The position numbers and the translations under genes were made by a program. The notes below the pieces were generated by a model. It worked only from the letters and a program-made list of their open reading frames with translations. It was not told the origin of the DNA and made no database searches. A DNA stretch of 64,000 bases from Tatumella sp. JGM91 (GTDB taxonomy: Bacteria > Pseudomonadota > Gammaproteobacteria > Enterobacterales > Enterobacteriaceae). The stretch lies in NCBI RefSeq assembly GCF_018257575.1, contig NZ_JAERJP010000002.1:124001-188000 (forward strand), read 5' to 3'. Positions 39,302 through 48,187 of the stretch are shown here, piece after piece (position 1 is the first letter of the stretch; every line of letters starts with the position of its first letter).

Positions 39302-39575
39302 TAATGGCTCTCCGCTGGAAAAAATACCGGAACAACACCTTGCCAGCGGATTAACGCCGGTGTGGCTGAAAAAGCGGTGAAACTACAGGGGATGATAAAT
39401 GATCTGCCGGGGTTGCACAGCAACTCAGGAAAGACTGAACGGCGTCGGTGACGATCCATAAACCGGGCTAAGCCCATTACTCCTTAAAATTAATACAGAA
39501 GTTTACTTTATCAGTTACAGCCACGCCGTCAAAAAGAATTTTTACATTTACAAACTGAATAACATTACTATACGT
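39302..39575 (-). other. 274-bp gap between rlmA and yoaE
   Basis: No gene is seen. It is the stretch upstream of yoaE on the minus strand, after the rlmA 3' end, and includes an AT-rich part near 39480-39570. Because TerC relatives are often under Mn2+ riboswitches, I looked for the yybP-ykoY core (GGGGAGUAGC-like). The nearest match AAGGAGTAATGGG on the minus strand near 39475 is not convincing. Confidence 0.4.
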
Positions 39576-40394
39576 TCAGAGTGGCTTACGCTGCCATAAC
39601 CGCAGACAGAAGTCAGCAGCACAGTGGAAATTATCGCTGTCTGCCAGAGTCTGCCAGACCTCAGGAGAAGCACGCCACGCAAAAGGCGTCATCTGCAATA
39701 GTGCTGTTGCTGCATCAGCATCGAGTGTCATCGGGTAATTCAGACGTTGTTCTTTCACGGCCACAAACTCTGCCAGCGGATGTTCACGATCTTCATGTAA
39801 CTGTACTTCGGAATAAATAAGTGCTTTCAATTGCTGCAGATGCCGTGGCCCGGGAGTCACTGTGAGTAAATACCCTCCTGGCATAATCGTCCTTGCCAGC
39901 TCTTCATCTTTACACGGGGCATAAATGCGTAATACGGCAGACAGACTGTGGTCGGCAAAAGGCAGCCGGTAACTGGATGCCACGCAAAACCGGATATTTT
40001 TATAGCGCTTAGCCGCAGATTTGATTGCCACTCTGGCCACATCCAGCCCGAACACAGCCGCATCAGGGCGTGTTCCGAAATGCCGGGCGATATCGGCCGT
40101 GTAATACCCTTCTCCGCAACCAATATCGAGGATCTGTACATCCGGTTGTGGCAGATGTTCTGCCAGCATCTTTGTGACTGCCTGCTGCATTGGCTGGTAA
40201 TGCCCTTGCTCCAGAAAGCAGCGCCTGGCCTGCATCATTTCCGGGCTGTCTCCCGGCGTCTTCGAGCCTTTATGCTGCACCGGCAAAAGATTAACGTACC
40301 CTTCTTTAGCCTGGTCAAAATGATGATTACTGGCACAATGCCAGCCACCGTTCTGCTGTTGCAGCAGCTGATGACATAAAGGACAAATATACAC
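39576..40394 (-). CDS. rlmA: 23S rRNA (guanine-745-N1) methyltransferase
   Basis: The 272-residue SAM enzyme methylates G745 of 23S rRNA. E. coli RlmA has 269 residues. An N-terminal zinc finger uses C-P-L-C near 4-7 and a Cys and His near 20-24. The SAM-binding motif I is I-L-D-I-G-C-G-E-G-Y-Y-T near 93. A-K-E-G-Y-V-N-L-L-P-V-Q-H-K near 30 is a conserved family stretch. It sits between yoaE and cspC, the same order as E. coli without mntP. Confidence 0.95.
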   Translation of the reverse strand: MYICPLCHQLLQQQNGGWHCASNHHFDQAKEGYVNLLPVQHKGSKTPGDSPEMMQARRCFLEQGHYQPMQQAVTKMLAEHLPQPDVQILDIGCGEGYYTADIARHFGTRPDAAVFGLDVARVAIKSAAKRYKNIRFCVASSYRLPFADHSLSAVLRIYAPCKDEELARTIMPGGYLLTVTPGPRHLQQLKALIYSEVQLHEDREHPLAEFVAVKEQRLNYPMTLDADAATALLQMTPFAWRASPEVWQTLADSDNFHCAADFCLRLWQRKPL

Positions 40395-40460
40395 CTGAGA
40401 TTACCCCGTTAAAAAAAACAGCGGGCAGTGTACCTGTTCACTGGCGGAGTCTAAAGTAAA

Positions 40461-40485
40461 AAACCCCGCTCAGAGAGCGGGGTTT
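40461..40485 (-). terminator. Terminator of cspC
   Basis: A perfect 10-bp stem (AAACCCCGCT at 40461-40470 with AGCGGGGTTT at 40476-40485) has A-rich sequence on its left, giving a U-run on the minus strand. It lies 48 bases past the cspC stop. Confidence 0.9.
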
Positions 40486-40532
40486 CGAAATTCTTTATTT
40501 CAGGAGTCTGTCCTGAAAAAGATATTCGCTTA

Positions 40533-40742
40533 TCAGATAGCAGTAACGTTAACTGCTGCAGGACCTTTCTGACCGTCCTGAATTTCGAATTCTACGTTCT
40601 GGCCTTCAGCCAGAGTTTTGAAACCATTACCCTGGATTGCAGAGAAGTGTACGAACACATCTTTGCTGCCGTCAGCAGGAGTAATGAAACCAAAACCTTT
40701 AGACTCGTTGAACCACTTAACCTGACCTTTAATCTTTGCCAT
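40533..40742 (-). CDS. cspC: Cold shock-like protein CspC
   Basis: The 69-residue single-strand nucleic-acid binding protein acts as an RNA chaperone and transcription antiterminator and modulates the general stress response. RNP1 K-G-F-G-F-I-T-P is at 16-23 and RNP2 D-V-F-V-H-F-S-A-I at 29-37. Codon use is highly biased, as in strongly expressed genes. An AAAGGAA ribosome site precedes it. A short YobF-like frame lies 43 bases upstream, as in the E. coli yobF-cspC operon. Confidence 0.97.
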
Positions 40743-40784
40743 TTTGCAAATTCCTTTAAATGTTTATTTTGCCCGAAGGCTGTG

Positions 40785-40871
40785 TTACAGAAAAACGCGG
40801 GACTTACTGAATGAGGCACTAATATCAGGTTCGGCAAAGGAAGCAGTTCTAACGATAACGTCTTTACTCAT
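40785..40871 (-). CDS. yobF: YobF-like small protein upstream of cspC (28 residues)
   Basis: An ATG at 40871 with an AGAGAAGAG purine tract directly upstream opens a 28-residue frame ending at 40785. The product M-S-K-D-V-I-V-R-T-A-S-F-A-E-P-D-I shares the F-x-A-E-P-x-I and A-S-x-S patterns and the S-K-D/E-V start with E. coli YobF (47 residues), and it sits in the same place before cspC. YobF is a heat-shock-induced small protein of unknown role. The shorter length here suggests a reduced form or a leader peptide for cspC. Confidence 0.6.
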   Translation of the reverse strand: MSKDVIVRTASFAEPDISASFSKSRVFL

Positions 40872-41483
40872 CTCTTCTCTACTGAAAATGCCATACATAA
40901 ACAGAATCGTACCTCGATTAATCTATGAATTGTTATTACATATCCCATAATTAATGGCAAGCCATTTTTAATACCTTAGTGATACAGAACGCATAATTAT
41001 TGATGTAAAACACGCTTTAATCACCGTGAACGCCCCGCCGCCACAGGAGGCGTACAAAAAAACAGCCATAAACCCTTAATAACTCTCAGCAACCTTTAAT
41101 GGGCAAAAAGTGCTAACTGTCATCAGTGAATGTTCAATTTTATAAATATATTTACCGGCTAACGGACCCTTCACAGATAAAAATAAAACCACGTTAATCG
41201 CCATATCCAATTCAGTGACTGTATAATTATAATAACAGTACATGACAGAAATAATACCGCGATAAAACTGTCAGCCACGGTTATATTTTTTTATTATGAT
41301 GTCAGAACAAAAATAACTAACCAGATACTGTCAGTCTCTCAAAACAGCTTGCCGTTATTCTCTGTGTAATACCGGCGCGCAGAATTGAGGCCGGATAATT
41401 TACCGGCCGGCTGACCGTGTGCGGTGACGGCTACAACATCGTACTTTACCGGGATCACGCGGATAATGAGCATCCCCGGCGAG
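40872..41483. other. 612-bp AT-rich region between yobF-cspC and yebO
   Basis: No conserved gene is recognised. The yobF-proximal part should hold the promoter and long leader of yobF-cspC, since csp genes usually have long folded leaders. The yebO-proximal end holds a 44-codon minus-strand frame (41339-41473). mgrB was looked for here and upstream of yebO and was not found. Confidence 0.5.
41339..41473 (-). CDS. Possible small protein downstream of yebO (44 residues)
   Basis: A frame from ATG at 41473 to a stop at 41339 starts only 10 bases after the yebO stop in the same direction. The product begins M-L-I-I-R-V-I-P-V-K-Y-D and ends N-N-G-K-L-F. A CGGGG stretch 5 bases upstream is a poor ribosome site. 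I do not recognise the sequence. It could be a real coupled small gene or chance. Confidence 0.25.
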   Translation of the reverse strand: MLIIRVIPVKYDVVAVTAHGQPAGKLSGLNSARRYYTENNGKLF

Positions 41484-41780
41484 TCAGCGTTCAGGGACAA
41501 ACTTCATATAGCCATTTTCTTCCGTTTCCCGGAAAAGGGATTCTTCTGTCGGGGACCCGGTAATTTCGGCCTCCGGCGGAGTATGCAGTGTGACTAACTG
41601 TTTAAGTAACGCATTCTGCTTTTTTTGTTCACGCAAAAGAGCTTCAAGGAGATGTACCTGTTCATTAGCCCGGACACTGGCACGGTTAACAAAAAACCAG
41701 ATAATGAGGGCAAAAATAACTGCTGCGGCAATCAGCACCGGTAACAGAAATGGCCCTTCCCCCAATGAAAAATCGTTCAT
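41484..41780 (-). CDS. yebO: YebO, small single-span membrane protein
   Basis: The 98-residue protein matches E. coli YebO (95 residues). A single hydrophobic segment lies at about 12-32 (P-V-L-I-A-A-A-V-I-F-A-L-I-I-W-F-F-V-N-R). A coiled-coil stretch with N-E-Q-V-H-L-L-E-A-L-L-R-E-Q-K-K-Q-N-A-L-L follows, then a polar tail. The function is unknown. It is divergent from yobH, and mgrB, its E. coli neighbour, is not present. Confidence 0.9.
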   Translation of the reverse strand: MNDFSLGEGPFLLPVLIAAAVIFALIIWFFVNRASVRANEQVHLLEALLREQKKQNALLKQLVTLHTPPEAEITGSPTEESLFRETEENGYMKFVPER

Positions 41781-41986
41781 ACCTATGCCTCAATACACCC
41801 GAATTACTGACTAAAAATATAAACGCTGATTCTACTCCGGGAAACAGAAATGATCATCCGTTGTCAGGTGCCTGCGCGCGGTTTGCCACAGAAATATTTC
41901 AGTTATCTCTGATCCCTTTCTGCAAACAGTTACCGCATGCTGACGCAGTAGCACAACGATTACCTTAAACACAGAGGTGAAAACAT

Positions 41987-42241
41987 ATGATAGTACGCAG
42001 TGTCTTAGTGTTGACTATTATCTGGCTGGGGATGCTGCTCAGTGGCTACGGGGTACTGACAGGCAGTCAAAAAATTGCGGCAGGATTAGGATTACGTTGC
42101 CAGTATCTGACGGCAAAAGGGCTTACCGTCTCTCATTACCTTCAGTCAGACAGCGGTGTCATCGGTAAATCCAGTTGTCCGTGGATAGAGCCGGGAGAGA
42201 CTCCGGCTGACTATCAGAGCAATCCACTGGCAAGGGACTAG
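41987..42241 (+). CDS. yobH: YobH family small exported or membrane protein
   Basis: The 84-residue protein is similar to E. coli YobH (79 residues): an N-terminal hydrophobic segment with I-I-W-L-G-M-L-L-S-G-Y-G-V-L, then A-A-G-L-G-L-R-C-Q-Y-L-T-A-K-G, and a second conserved Cys near 64. The hydrophobic start may be a signal anchor, and the two cysteines could form a disulfide in the periplasm. The start at 41987 has an AGAGGTG ribosome site. The function is unknown. It is convergent with htpX. Confidence 0.85.
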   Translation: MIVRSVLVLTIIWLGMLLSGYGVLTGSQKIAAGLGLRCQYLTAKGLTVSHYLQSDSGVIGKSSCPWIEPGETPADYQSNPLARD

Positions 42242-42263
42242 TCCGCCGGTAAGTCCGGCGGAC
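42241..42263. terminator. Hairpin between yobH and htpX
   Basis: GTCCGCCG pairs with CGGCGGAC across a short loop directly after the yobH stop, just before the convergent htpX stop. It is GC-rich without a U-run. Confidence 0.6.
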
Positions 42264-42272
42264 AGCTCAGGA

Positions 42273-43154
42273 TTACTTCAGGTAATCACCGCGGCGTAAA
42301 GCCTCTATACGCTTATCCAGCGGCGGATGAGACATAAATAACTCACTCAGAGATTTACCTTTTCCGTTAATGCAAAAGGCCATCATATTGCCAGGTTCCT
42401 GAGGCTCATAGCTGGTCTTCAGCCGCTGTAATGCCGCAATCATTTTCTCACGGCCTACCAGCTTCGCTGAACCGGCATCAGCATGGAATTCACGATGGCG
42501 CGAAAACCACATAGTAATAATGCTCGCCAGAATACCAAACACCAGTTCCAGCACTGTAGCAACAGCAAAATAGACTAAAGGATTACCATTACTGTTTTCC
42601 TCGCTGTCGCGATCAGATGACAGGAAGCCTGCTGCGAGCTGCGCAATGATCCGCGAAATAAAAATAACAAAGGTGTTAACAATTCCCTGGATCAGCGTCA
42701 TGGTCACCATGTCACCGTTAGCCACGTGGCTTATTTCGTGGGCCAGTACCGCCTCGGCTTCATCACGGTTCATATTCTGTAACAGTCCGGTTGATACCGC
42801 GACCAGCGATGCATTACGCCTTGCACCGGTGGCAAAAGCATTGATGTCAGGTGCATGGTAGATAGCCACCTGGGGCATCGCAATACCAGCCTGGCGGGCT
42901 TGTTGTGCCACCGTCGACATCAGCCAGTTTTCGGTTTCGTTGCGCGGCTGTTGAATAACCTCTCCCCCCACCGAACGTAATGCCATCCATTTGGACATCA
43001 GCAGCGAGACAAATGCACCGCCAAAGCCAAACAGACCCGCCATGATCATCAGCCCCTGGACACTGCTGGAACGAATGCCGGTCAGGCTAAGAATCAGACC
43101 AAACACCAGCATTACTGCAAGGTTAGTCAGTAAGAAAAGAGCTATACGCATCAT
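42273..43154 (-). CDS. htpX: Membrane metalloprotease HtpX
   Basis: The 293-residue inner-membrane zinc protease has the length of E. coli HtpX and takes part in quality control of membrane proteins with FtsH. Two N-terminal helices are at 4-24 and 34-54. The zinc motif H-E-I-S-H is near 139-143, the third ligand lies in the [12 protein letters not shown] stretch near 222, and two more helices lie in between. kdgR and yebQ, next to htpX in E. coli, are absent. A heat-shock-type promoter element lies upstream. Confidence 0.97.
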   Translation of the reverse strand: MMRIALFLLTNLAVMLVFGLILSLTGIRSSSVQGLMIMAGLFGFGGAFVSLLMSKWMALRSVGGEVIQQPRNETENWLMSTVAQQARQAGIAMPQVAIYHAPDINAFATGARRNASLVAVSTGLLQNMNRDEAEAVLAHEISHVANGDMVTMTLIQGIVNTFVIFISRIIAQLAAGFLSSDRDSEENSNGNPLVYFAVATVLELVFGILASIITMWFSRHREFHADAGSAKLVGREKMIAALQRLKTSYEPQEPGNMMAFCINGKGKSLSELFMSHPPLDKRIEALRRGDYLK

Positions 43155-43197
43155 AGACGTTTATTATCCTCATTTTTAACGCAGGTTTCTGCCACAT

Positions 43198-43226
43198 ATC
43201 CTATGTCCATTACACCGGTTTTCAAG
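43198..43226 (-). promoter_or_regulatory. Candidate sigma32 promoter of htpX
   Basis: On the minus strand an exact CTTGAAA (43220-43226) is followed after 14 bases by CATAGGAT, a poor match to the sigma32 -10 CCCCATNT. It ends about 45 bases before the htpX start. E. coli htpX is a known heat-shock and Cpx-controlled gene. The -35 is convincing, the -10 is not. Confidence 0.35.
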
Positions 43227-43347
43227 AGTGCAACCGCACGGAACCCTTGAAAAGACATAACTTTACACTGATAACGACATATCGCAGCACTCCTCCGGCA
43301 ATTCCTGACATAATAACGCTGTTATTTTCAGCAGCAGAATTACCGGC

Positions 43348-43377
43348 AAAAAAAAACACCGGATAACCGGTGCTTTT
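43348..43377 (-). terminator. Terminator of prc
   Basis: CACCGG at 43357-43362 pairs with CCGGTG at 43367-43372. Nine A on its left give a long U-run on the minus strand. It ends 16 bases past the prc stop. Confidence 0.93.
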
Positions 43378-43392
43378 TATAAAGACACTGCC

Positions 43393-45426
43393 TTATTTTG
43401 CAGGGGCTGGCTGCGTTGCTTCCAGCTGAGCAAGATCATTGGCTATATCAACCGCCTCATCCAGATACGGATCTGGCGCTTTATAGTCTTTAGGCAGCTG
43501 ATCGAGGCTGGTTAAGGTCTTTTTACCTTCAGCCTGCAGGCGTGCATTAATTCTGTCCAGACGCAGGCTGTCATCCTGTTTATTTTCTTTCTCGCGCTCA
43601 GCGTAGTTCAGGGAAACGATATCAATTTTATCTTTCATCGCATCGAAACGTTTCATATCCTGAAGGATATACTGGAACTCACGATCTTTGGCGATTCTGG
43701 CGTCATGTTCAGCCAGTAATTTCGGCAGATACTCTTTGATATCCCCGGTTTTATGGTAAGACGCGGCCGGTATACTGTCCCATGGCAACGCATTATCTTC
43801 AAACTTCTCACCGGTTTTCACTGCTTCAACCCCGGTAGGCATCAGCAGATCAGGGGTTACCCCTTTCAGCTGAGTACTGCCGCCGTTTATGCGGTAGAAT
43901 TTCTGAATAGTGTATTGCACCGACCCCAGTGGCGGCCAGTCAGGACGCAGCATCTGGTCATAAATACGGTTCAGAGAACGGTATTGCTGAACCGTCCCTT
44001 TACCAAAGGTTGGTTCACCGACAATTAATGCCCTGCCATAATCCTGCATCGCGGCCGCGAAAATTTCTGACGCCGAAGCACTAAAGCGATCCACCAATAC
44101 CACCAGCGGACCTTTATAGTAAACAATTCCGTCTGTATCACTGTCCTGACGAATTTTACCGGTATTATCGCGGACCTGCACCACCGGCCCGGAAGGAATA
44201 AATAGTCCGGAAAGAGACACAGCCTCAGTCAGAGCTCCGCCACCGTTGGTTCTCAAATCAATAACAATACTGTCAACATGCTGTTTTTCCAGCTTTTGTA
44301 GCTGTACTTTAACATCATCCGTCAGGCCGACATAGAAGCCGGGAATATCCAGCACACCGACTTTATGGGTGCCGACCTGATGTACCGACATCTGTACGGC
44401 ACGATCTTCGAGGCGGATCTTTTCTCGCGTCAGAGTAATAATGCGTGTCTTACTGCCCTTACCGGCCGGCAGAATTTCCAGACGGACACGGCTGCCTTTC
44501 GGGCCTTTAATTTTTTCGACCACATCATCAAGACGCCAGCCGATAATGTCTTCAATCGGTTTACCTGGCTGCCCGACCCCGACAATTCTGTCACCGACTG
44601 ACAGCAATTTACTGCGCGCCGCAGGGCCACCGGCAACCATAGAGTTAATCACTACATAGTCATCATCGGACTGTAACACCGCACCAATGCCTTCCAGAGA
44701 CAGACTCATCTCCGTATTAAACTGCTCGGTATTACGTGGTGATAAATAGTTGGTATGCGGATCAATCTGATGTGCAAAGGCGTTCATCGCCAGCTGGAAA
44801 ACATCTTCGCTATTGGTCTGCGCCAGACGCCGGATAGCGAAATTATAGCGTTTGGTCAGGATGTCCCTGATTTCTGCCTCGGTTTTTCCCGTCAGTTTCA
44901 GGTTCAGCTCATCAAATCTGACTTTAGCATCCCACAGTTTGTCCAGCTCCGCGGTTGATGTTGGCCAGGGAGCTTTACTGCGGTCAAGATTGATGGTTTC
45001 GTTTGTCGTGAAATCCATCGGGCGTTTCAGAACGTCCAGCGCATACTGATAGCGTTCAAAACGACGTTTCTGAGAGAGATTGAACAGGTCATAAAAAACA
45101 TCCAGTTTACCGCTTTTCAGCTCATCACCCACCGTTGCCGCCTGATCTGAATACTTCGCAATATCAGAGGCCAGCAATACATTATGGTTGTAATCGAGCA
45201 TATTCAGATAACGGTCGAAGATTTTCTTCGAAAAATCACTGTTCAGATCAATCTGCCGGTAATGGGACTGAGTGAAGCGGGTGGTTACCCGTTCACTGAC
45301 AGTGACCTGCTGCGGTTCTTCATGCAGAACCGGAATTTGATCTTCGCGGGTAATAGTATCTGCCGCAAATGCCTGGCCTGCAAACAGCAGGCCGGCAATG
45401 ATATTCAGCTTAAAAAAGGTGTTCAT
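43393..45426 (-). CDS. prc: Tail-specific protease Prc
   Basis: The 677-residue periplasmic C-terminal processing protease cleaves PBP3 (FtsI) and, with NlpI, the hydrolase MepS. E. coli Prc has 682 residues. A signal peptide ends at about Q-A-F-A-A-D near 22. A PDZ domain covers about 230-320 (L-S-L-E-G-I-G-A-V-L). The serine-lysine dyad is in F-S-A-S-A-S-E-I-F (about 450) and E-P-T-F-G-K-G-T-V. It lies 19 bases downstream of proQ and is co-transcribed, as in E. coli. Confidence 0.97.
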   Translation of the reverse strand: MNTFFKLNIIAGLLFAGQAFAADTITREDQIPVLHEEPQQVTVSERVTTRFTQSHYRQIDLNSDFSKKIFDRYLNMLDYNHNVLLASDIAKYSDQAATVGDELKSGKLDVFYDLFNLSQKRRFERYQYALDVLKRPMDFTTNETINLDRSKAPWPTSTAELDKLWDAKVRFDELNLKLTGKTEAEIRDILTKRYNFAIRRLAQTNSEDVFQLAMNAFAHQIDPHTNYLSPRNTEQFNTEMSLSLEGIGAVLQSDDDYVVINSMVAGGPAARSKLLSVGDRIVGVGQPGKPIEDIIGWRLDDVVEKIKGPKGSRVRLEILPAGKGSKTRIITLTREKIRLEDRAVQMSVHQVGTHKVGVLDIPGFYVGLTDDVKVQLQKLEKQHVDSIVIDLRTNGGGALTEAVSLSGLFIPSGPVVQVRDNTGKIRQDSDTDGIVYYKGPLVVLVDRFSASASEIFAAAMQDYGRALIVGEPTFGKGTVQQYRSLNRIYDQMLRPDWPPLGSVQYTIQKFYRINGGSTQLKGVTPDLLMPTGVEAVKTGEKFEDNALPWDSIPAASYHKTGDIKEYLPKLLAEHDARIAKDREFQYILQDMKRFDAMKDKIDIVSLNYAEREKENKQDDSLRLDRINARLQAEGKKTLTSLDQLPKDYKAPDPYLDEAVDIANDLAQLEATQPAPAK

Positions 45427-45445
45427 GCCCTGGTCACTCTCCGTT

Positions 45446-46126
45446 TCAGAACTGCAAGTGTTCTGCGCGTACTATCATTGCCATGCCGGATGAAAGCTGA
45501 ACCCGAACACCCTCTTTAGATACTTCAAGCACCGTTGCATCCATTGCATTTTGTCCGGCTTTAACTTTAATCGCCTGACCTGTCTGCAATAAAGACGTAT
45601 CTGTCACCGGCTGGCGAGGCGCAGAATCTGTCTGCGGGCTGCGCTTGCTGGCAGATTTGCTGGCATTGTTGCGAGGTTTACGCGGGGTATCGTCAGACGC
45701 GGGTTTACGCGGGGCAGCTTTACGCGGTTTACGTTGTTCGGTCGCCTCTTCTCCGGCTTCCGCTTTACGCGCACGCTGCTGAGCACGGTGAGCCTGTACT
45801 CTGGCTTTCGCCTCTTCCAACTGCTTACGGGCATGTTCAACGTGCTGCTCATCCAGTACACCACACGCATTACCATCGAGGTCTACACGGGTTGCGCCGG
45901 CCTTAATGCCATGCAGGTAACGCCAGCTGGAGGTATACAAACGCAACGCTGAACGTAACCGGGTTTTACTGATATTTGAATCGCCAGGTACACGTTCAAC
46001 GATATCCTGAAAAATACCAATTTTCAGGGGCTTTGCTTCACCTTCAGTGCAAAAACACTGAGGGAATTGCTCTGCCAGGAAGGCGATAACTTCTTTACTG
46101 CTATTCAACTTAGGTTGATTTTCCAT
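45446..46126 (-). CDS. proQ: RNA chaperone ProQ
   Basis: The 226-residue global RNA-binding protein binds structured small RNAs and 3' ends. The N-terminal FinO-type domain (about 1-120) contains L-A-E-Q-F-P-Q-C-F and [12 protein letters not shown] long basic linker rich in Lys, Arg, Ala and Pro (about 125-175) and a C-terminal Tudor-like domain ([18 protein letters not shown]) follow. E. coli ProQ has 232 residues. It heads the proQ-prc operon. Confidence 0.97.
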   Translation of the reverse strand: MENQPKLNSSKEVIAFLAEQFPQCFCTEGEAKPLKIGIFQDIVERVPGDSNISKTRLRSALRLYTSSWRYLHGIKAGATRVDLDGNACGVLDEQHVEHARKQLEEAKARVQAHRAQQRARKAEAGEEATEQRKPRKAAPRKPASDDTPRKPRNNASKSASKRSPQTDSAPRQPVTDTSLLQTGQAIKVKAGQNAMDATVLEVSKEGVRVQLSSGMAMIVRAEHLQF

Positions 46127-46221
46127 GAAATTTCCTGATTACAACGGTTTTGCCGACCAAAGAAGGCATGAACAGGCGCCATTATAATGACAACGTTGCT
46201 AAATGCTATGCATCCTGTCAA

Positions 46222-46722
46222 TTAGCTGCCGTTATGTTGCAAAAATCTTTCAATTTTTGTCTCAGACAAGGCGGCAGACAGGGTTTCGGTCAAAATGCGC
46301 AAACCTTTTTCGTCTTCAGCATCAAAACGATCATAGGCGATACTGTCAATATCCAGCACACCAATAACCTTTCCGTTAACAGCTACAGGTAATACGATTT
46401 CTGAATTACTGGCTGCATCACAGGCAATATGTCCGGCAAAGGCATGAACATCTGCAACCCGTTGCACGGTATTTTCTGCAACAGCTGTACCGCAAACACC
46501 ACGACCAACAGGAATTCGCACACAGGCTATTTTGCCCTGAAACGGCCCGAGGACCAGTGTATCCGGTTCGGTCAGTAAATAAAAACCGGCCCAGTTAACT
46601 TCAGATAACCGCTCAAATAATAACGCACTGCAATTACCCATCACTGCCAGAAATGAGCTTTCAGCAGCAATTAATGCCGCGAAATCACGGTTAAGCTCAT
46701 CATAAAATGCTTGTTTGCTCAT
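46222..46722 (-). CDS. msrC: Free methionine-(R)-sulfoxide reductase
   Basis: The 166-residue GAF-domain enzyme (E. coli MsrC/YebR, 165 residues) reduces free methionine-R-sulfoxide. Catalytic cysteines are visible in I-A-C-V-R-I-P, G-R-G-V-C-G-T-A-V and H-I-A-C-D-A-A-S-N-S-E-I-V. Alongside msrB near 7 kb, the window thus encodes both protein-bound and free R-sulfoxide reductases. It is divergent from letA. Confidence 0.96.
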   Translation of the reverse strand: MSKQAFYDELNRDFAALIAAESSFLAVMGNCSALLFERLSEVNWAGFYLLTEPDTLVLGPFQGKIACVRIPVGRGVCGTAVAENTVQRVADVHAFAGHIACDAASNSEIVLPVAVNGKVIGVLDIDSIAYDRFDAEDEKGLRILTETLSAALSETKIERFLQHNGS

Positions 46723-46942
46723 ACACCAACCATATACATTAACAAAATATTATCGTCTTCCATGCAGTCTGCATAGCACGAAAACATACACAGACATAAT
46801 GAATCAACCGCAGAGTTACTATACTCTTAGTGACTCGTTGTCCGGGACATCTCTTCATTATCGTCAGCAGAAATATAGCAGACATGCGCTGAGAACATTC
46901 AGGATTTTATGCTGCCAGACCGACTAACCATTAATTTCTTTT

Positions 46943-48187
46943 ATGATAATTAACAAAATTCACCCGCTATTATTACATAAGGGCACCCACAGATGCCCGC
47001 AGTGTGATGCGGTTTTTTCTCTGCCGCCACTCAAATCGCACGAAACAGCGTATTGTCCGCGCTGCATGGCAAAGATAGAAAGTGGCAGGGAATGGTCATT
47101 ACTGCAGCTGGCAGTGATTGCACTGCTGATGCTTATCCTGATGCCATTAGCCTTCGGTCTGCCATTAATCCGTATTCACTTATTAGGGATGGAGATTAAC
47201 GCCAGCCTGTTCGAAGGTATCTTTCAGATAGTTGCTCAGGGTGATGTACTGACCGCCGCGATGGTGACCTTCGGCGCGGCAGGTGCGCCTCTGACACTGG
47301 TTCTGGCGATACTTTATCTGGTTATCGGCCACTGGCTGGGAATGAACCTGCGGCCGGTACTGCTGATGCTGGATAAGCTAAAAGAATGGGTAATGCTGGA
47401 TATCTACCTGGTCGGCATTGCGGTCGCGGCAATCAAAGTACAGGATTACGCGTCACTGGATGCCGGAAATGGTCTGCTGGCATTTATTACCCTGACAGTG
47501 CTCAGCCTGCTGGTACTGATTAACCTGAATGTCGGCAAATTATGGCAGGCCTTTTATCCGCAGCCCGTCACCGGGATCGCCGCAGATAAGATAATGATCT
47601 GTCTGCACTGTCACTTCAGCGGTCTGCCTGACAGCAGGGGCCGCTGCCGGCGTTGTCATGTGCCCTTGTCCCGGCGGATACCCGCCAGCCTGCAAAAAAC
47701 ATGGGCCGCACTGATAGCATCAGTGATGTTACTTATCCCGGCCAACCTATTACCGATATCCGTTATTTACCTGAACGGTGCCCGCCAGCAGGACACTATT
47801 TTCTCCGGTATTCTGTCCCTTGGTTCAGGCAACATTCCGGTGGCGATAGTGGTATTTATTGCCAGTATTCTGGTACCGTTCAGCAAAGTACTGATTATGC
47901 TGTCCCTGCTGCTAAGTATTCATTTCCGCTGTGTTCAGGGGCTGAAGACCAGAATCCGCTTGCTGCGTGCAATAAAGTGGATCGGCCGCTGGTCGATGCT
48001 GGATTTATTTGTTATTTCGCTGACGATGTCACTGGTTAACCGTGACCAGTTATTAGCTTTCACCATGGGACCGGCTGCATTCTATTTCGGTTCCGCCGTA
48101 ATCCTGACGATACTCGCTGCCGAATGGCTGGACAGTCGTTTACTCTGGGATGCATATGCAACAGGAAACACCGAATATGCCGATTAG
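46943..48187 (+). CDS. letA: Intermembrane transport protein LetA (YebS, PqiA family)
   Basis: The 414-residue inner-membrane protein works with LetB to move lipids between inner and outer membranes. Two zinc-ribbon segments stand before each membrane domain: C-P-Q-C and C-P-R-C near 19-44, and C-L-H-C and C-R-R-C near 220-240. Each PqiA domain has about four helices, with conserved L-D-I-Y-L-V-G and M-L-D-L-F-V-I-S-L. No strong ribosome site precedes the start at 46943. The 3' end overlaps letB by about 32 bases. Confidence 0.94.
   Translation: MIINKIHPLLLHKGTHRCPQCDAVFSLPPLKSHETAYCPRCMAKIESGREWSLLQLAVIALLMLILMPLAFGLPLIRIHLLGMEINASLFEGIFQIVAQGDVLTAAMVTFGAAGAPLTLVLAILYLVIGHWLGMNLRPVLLMLDKLKEWVMLDIYLVGIAVAAIKVQDYASLDAGNGLLAFITLTVLSLLVLINLNVGKLWQAFYPQPVTGIAADKIMICLHCHFSGLPDSRGRCRRCHVPLSRRIPASLQKTWAALIASVMLLIPANLLPISVIYLNGARQQDTIFSGILSLGSGNIPVAIVVFIASILVPFSKVLIMLSLLLSIHFRCVQGLKTRIRLLRAIKWIGRWSMLDLFVISLTMSLVNRDQLLAFTMGPAAFYFGSAVILTILAAEWLDSRLLWDAYATGNTEYAD

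Noticed and set aside
39460-39490. yybP-ykoY manganese riboswitch in front of yoaE
   Set aside because: AAGGAGTAATGGG on the minus strand resembles part of the core but the conserved AGUAGC/loop pairing is lacking.
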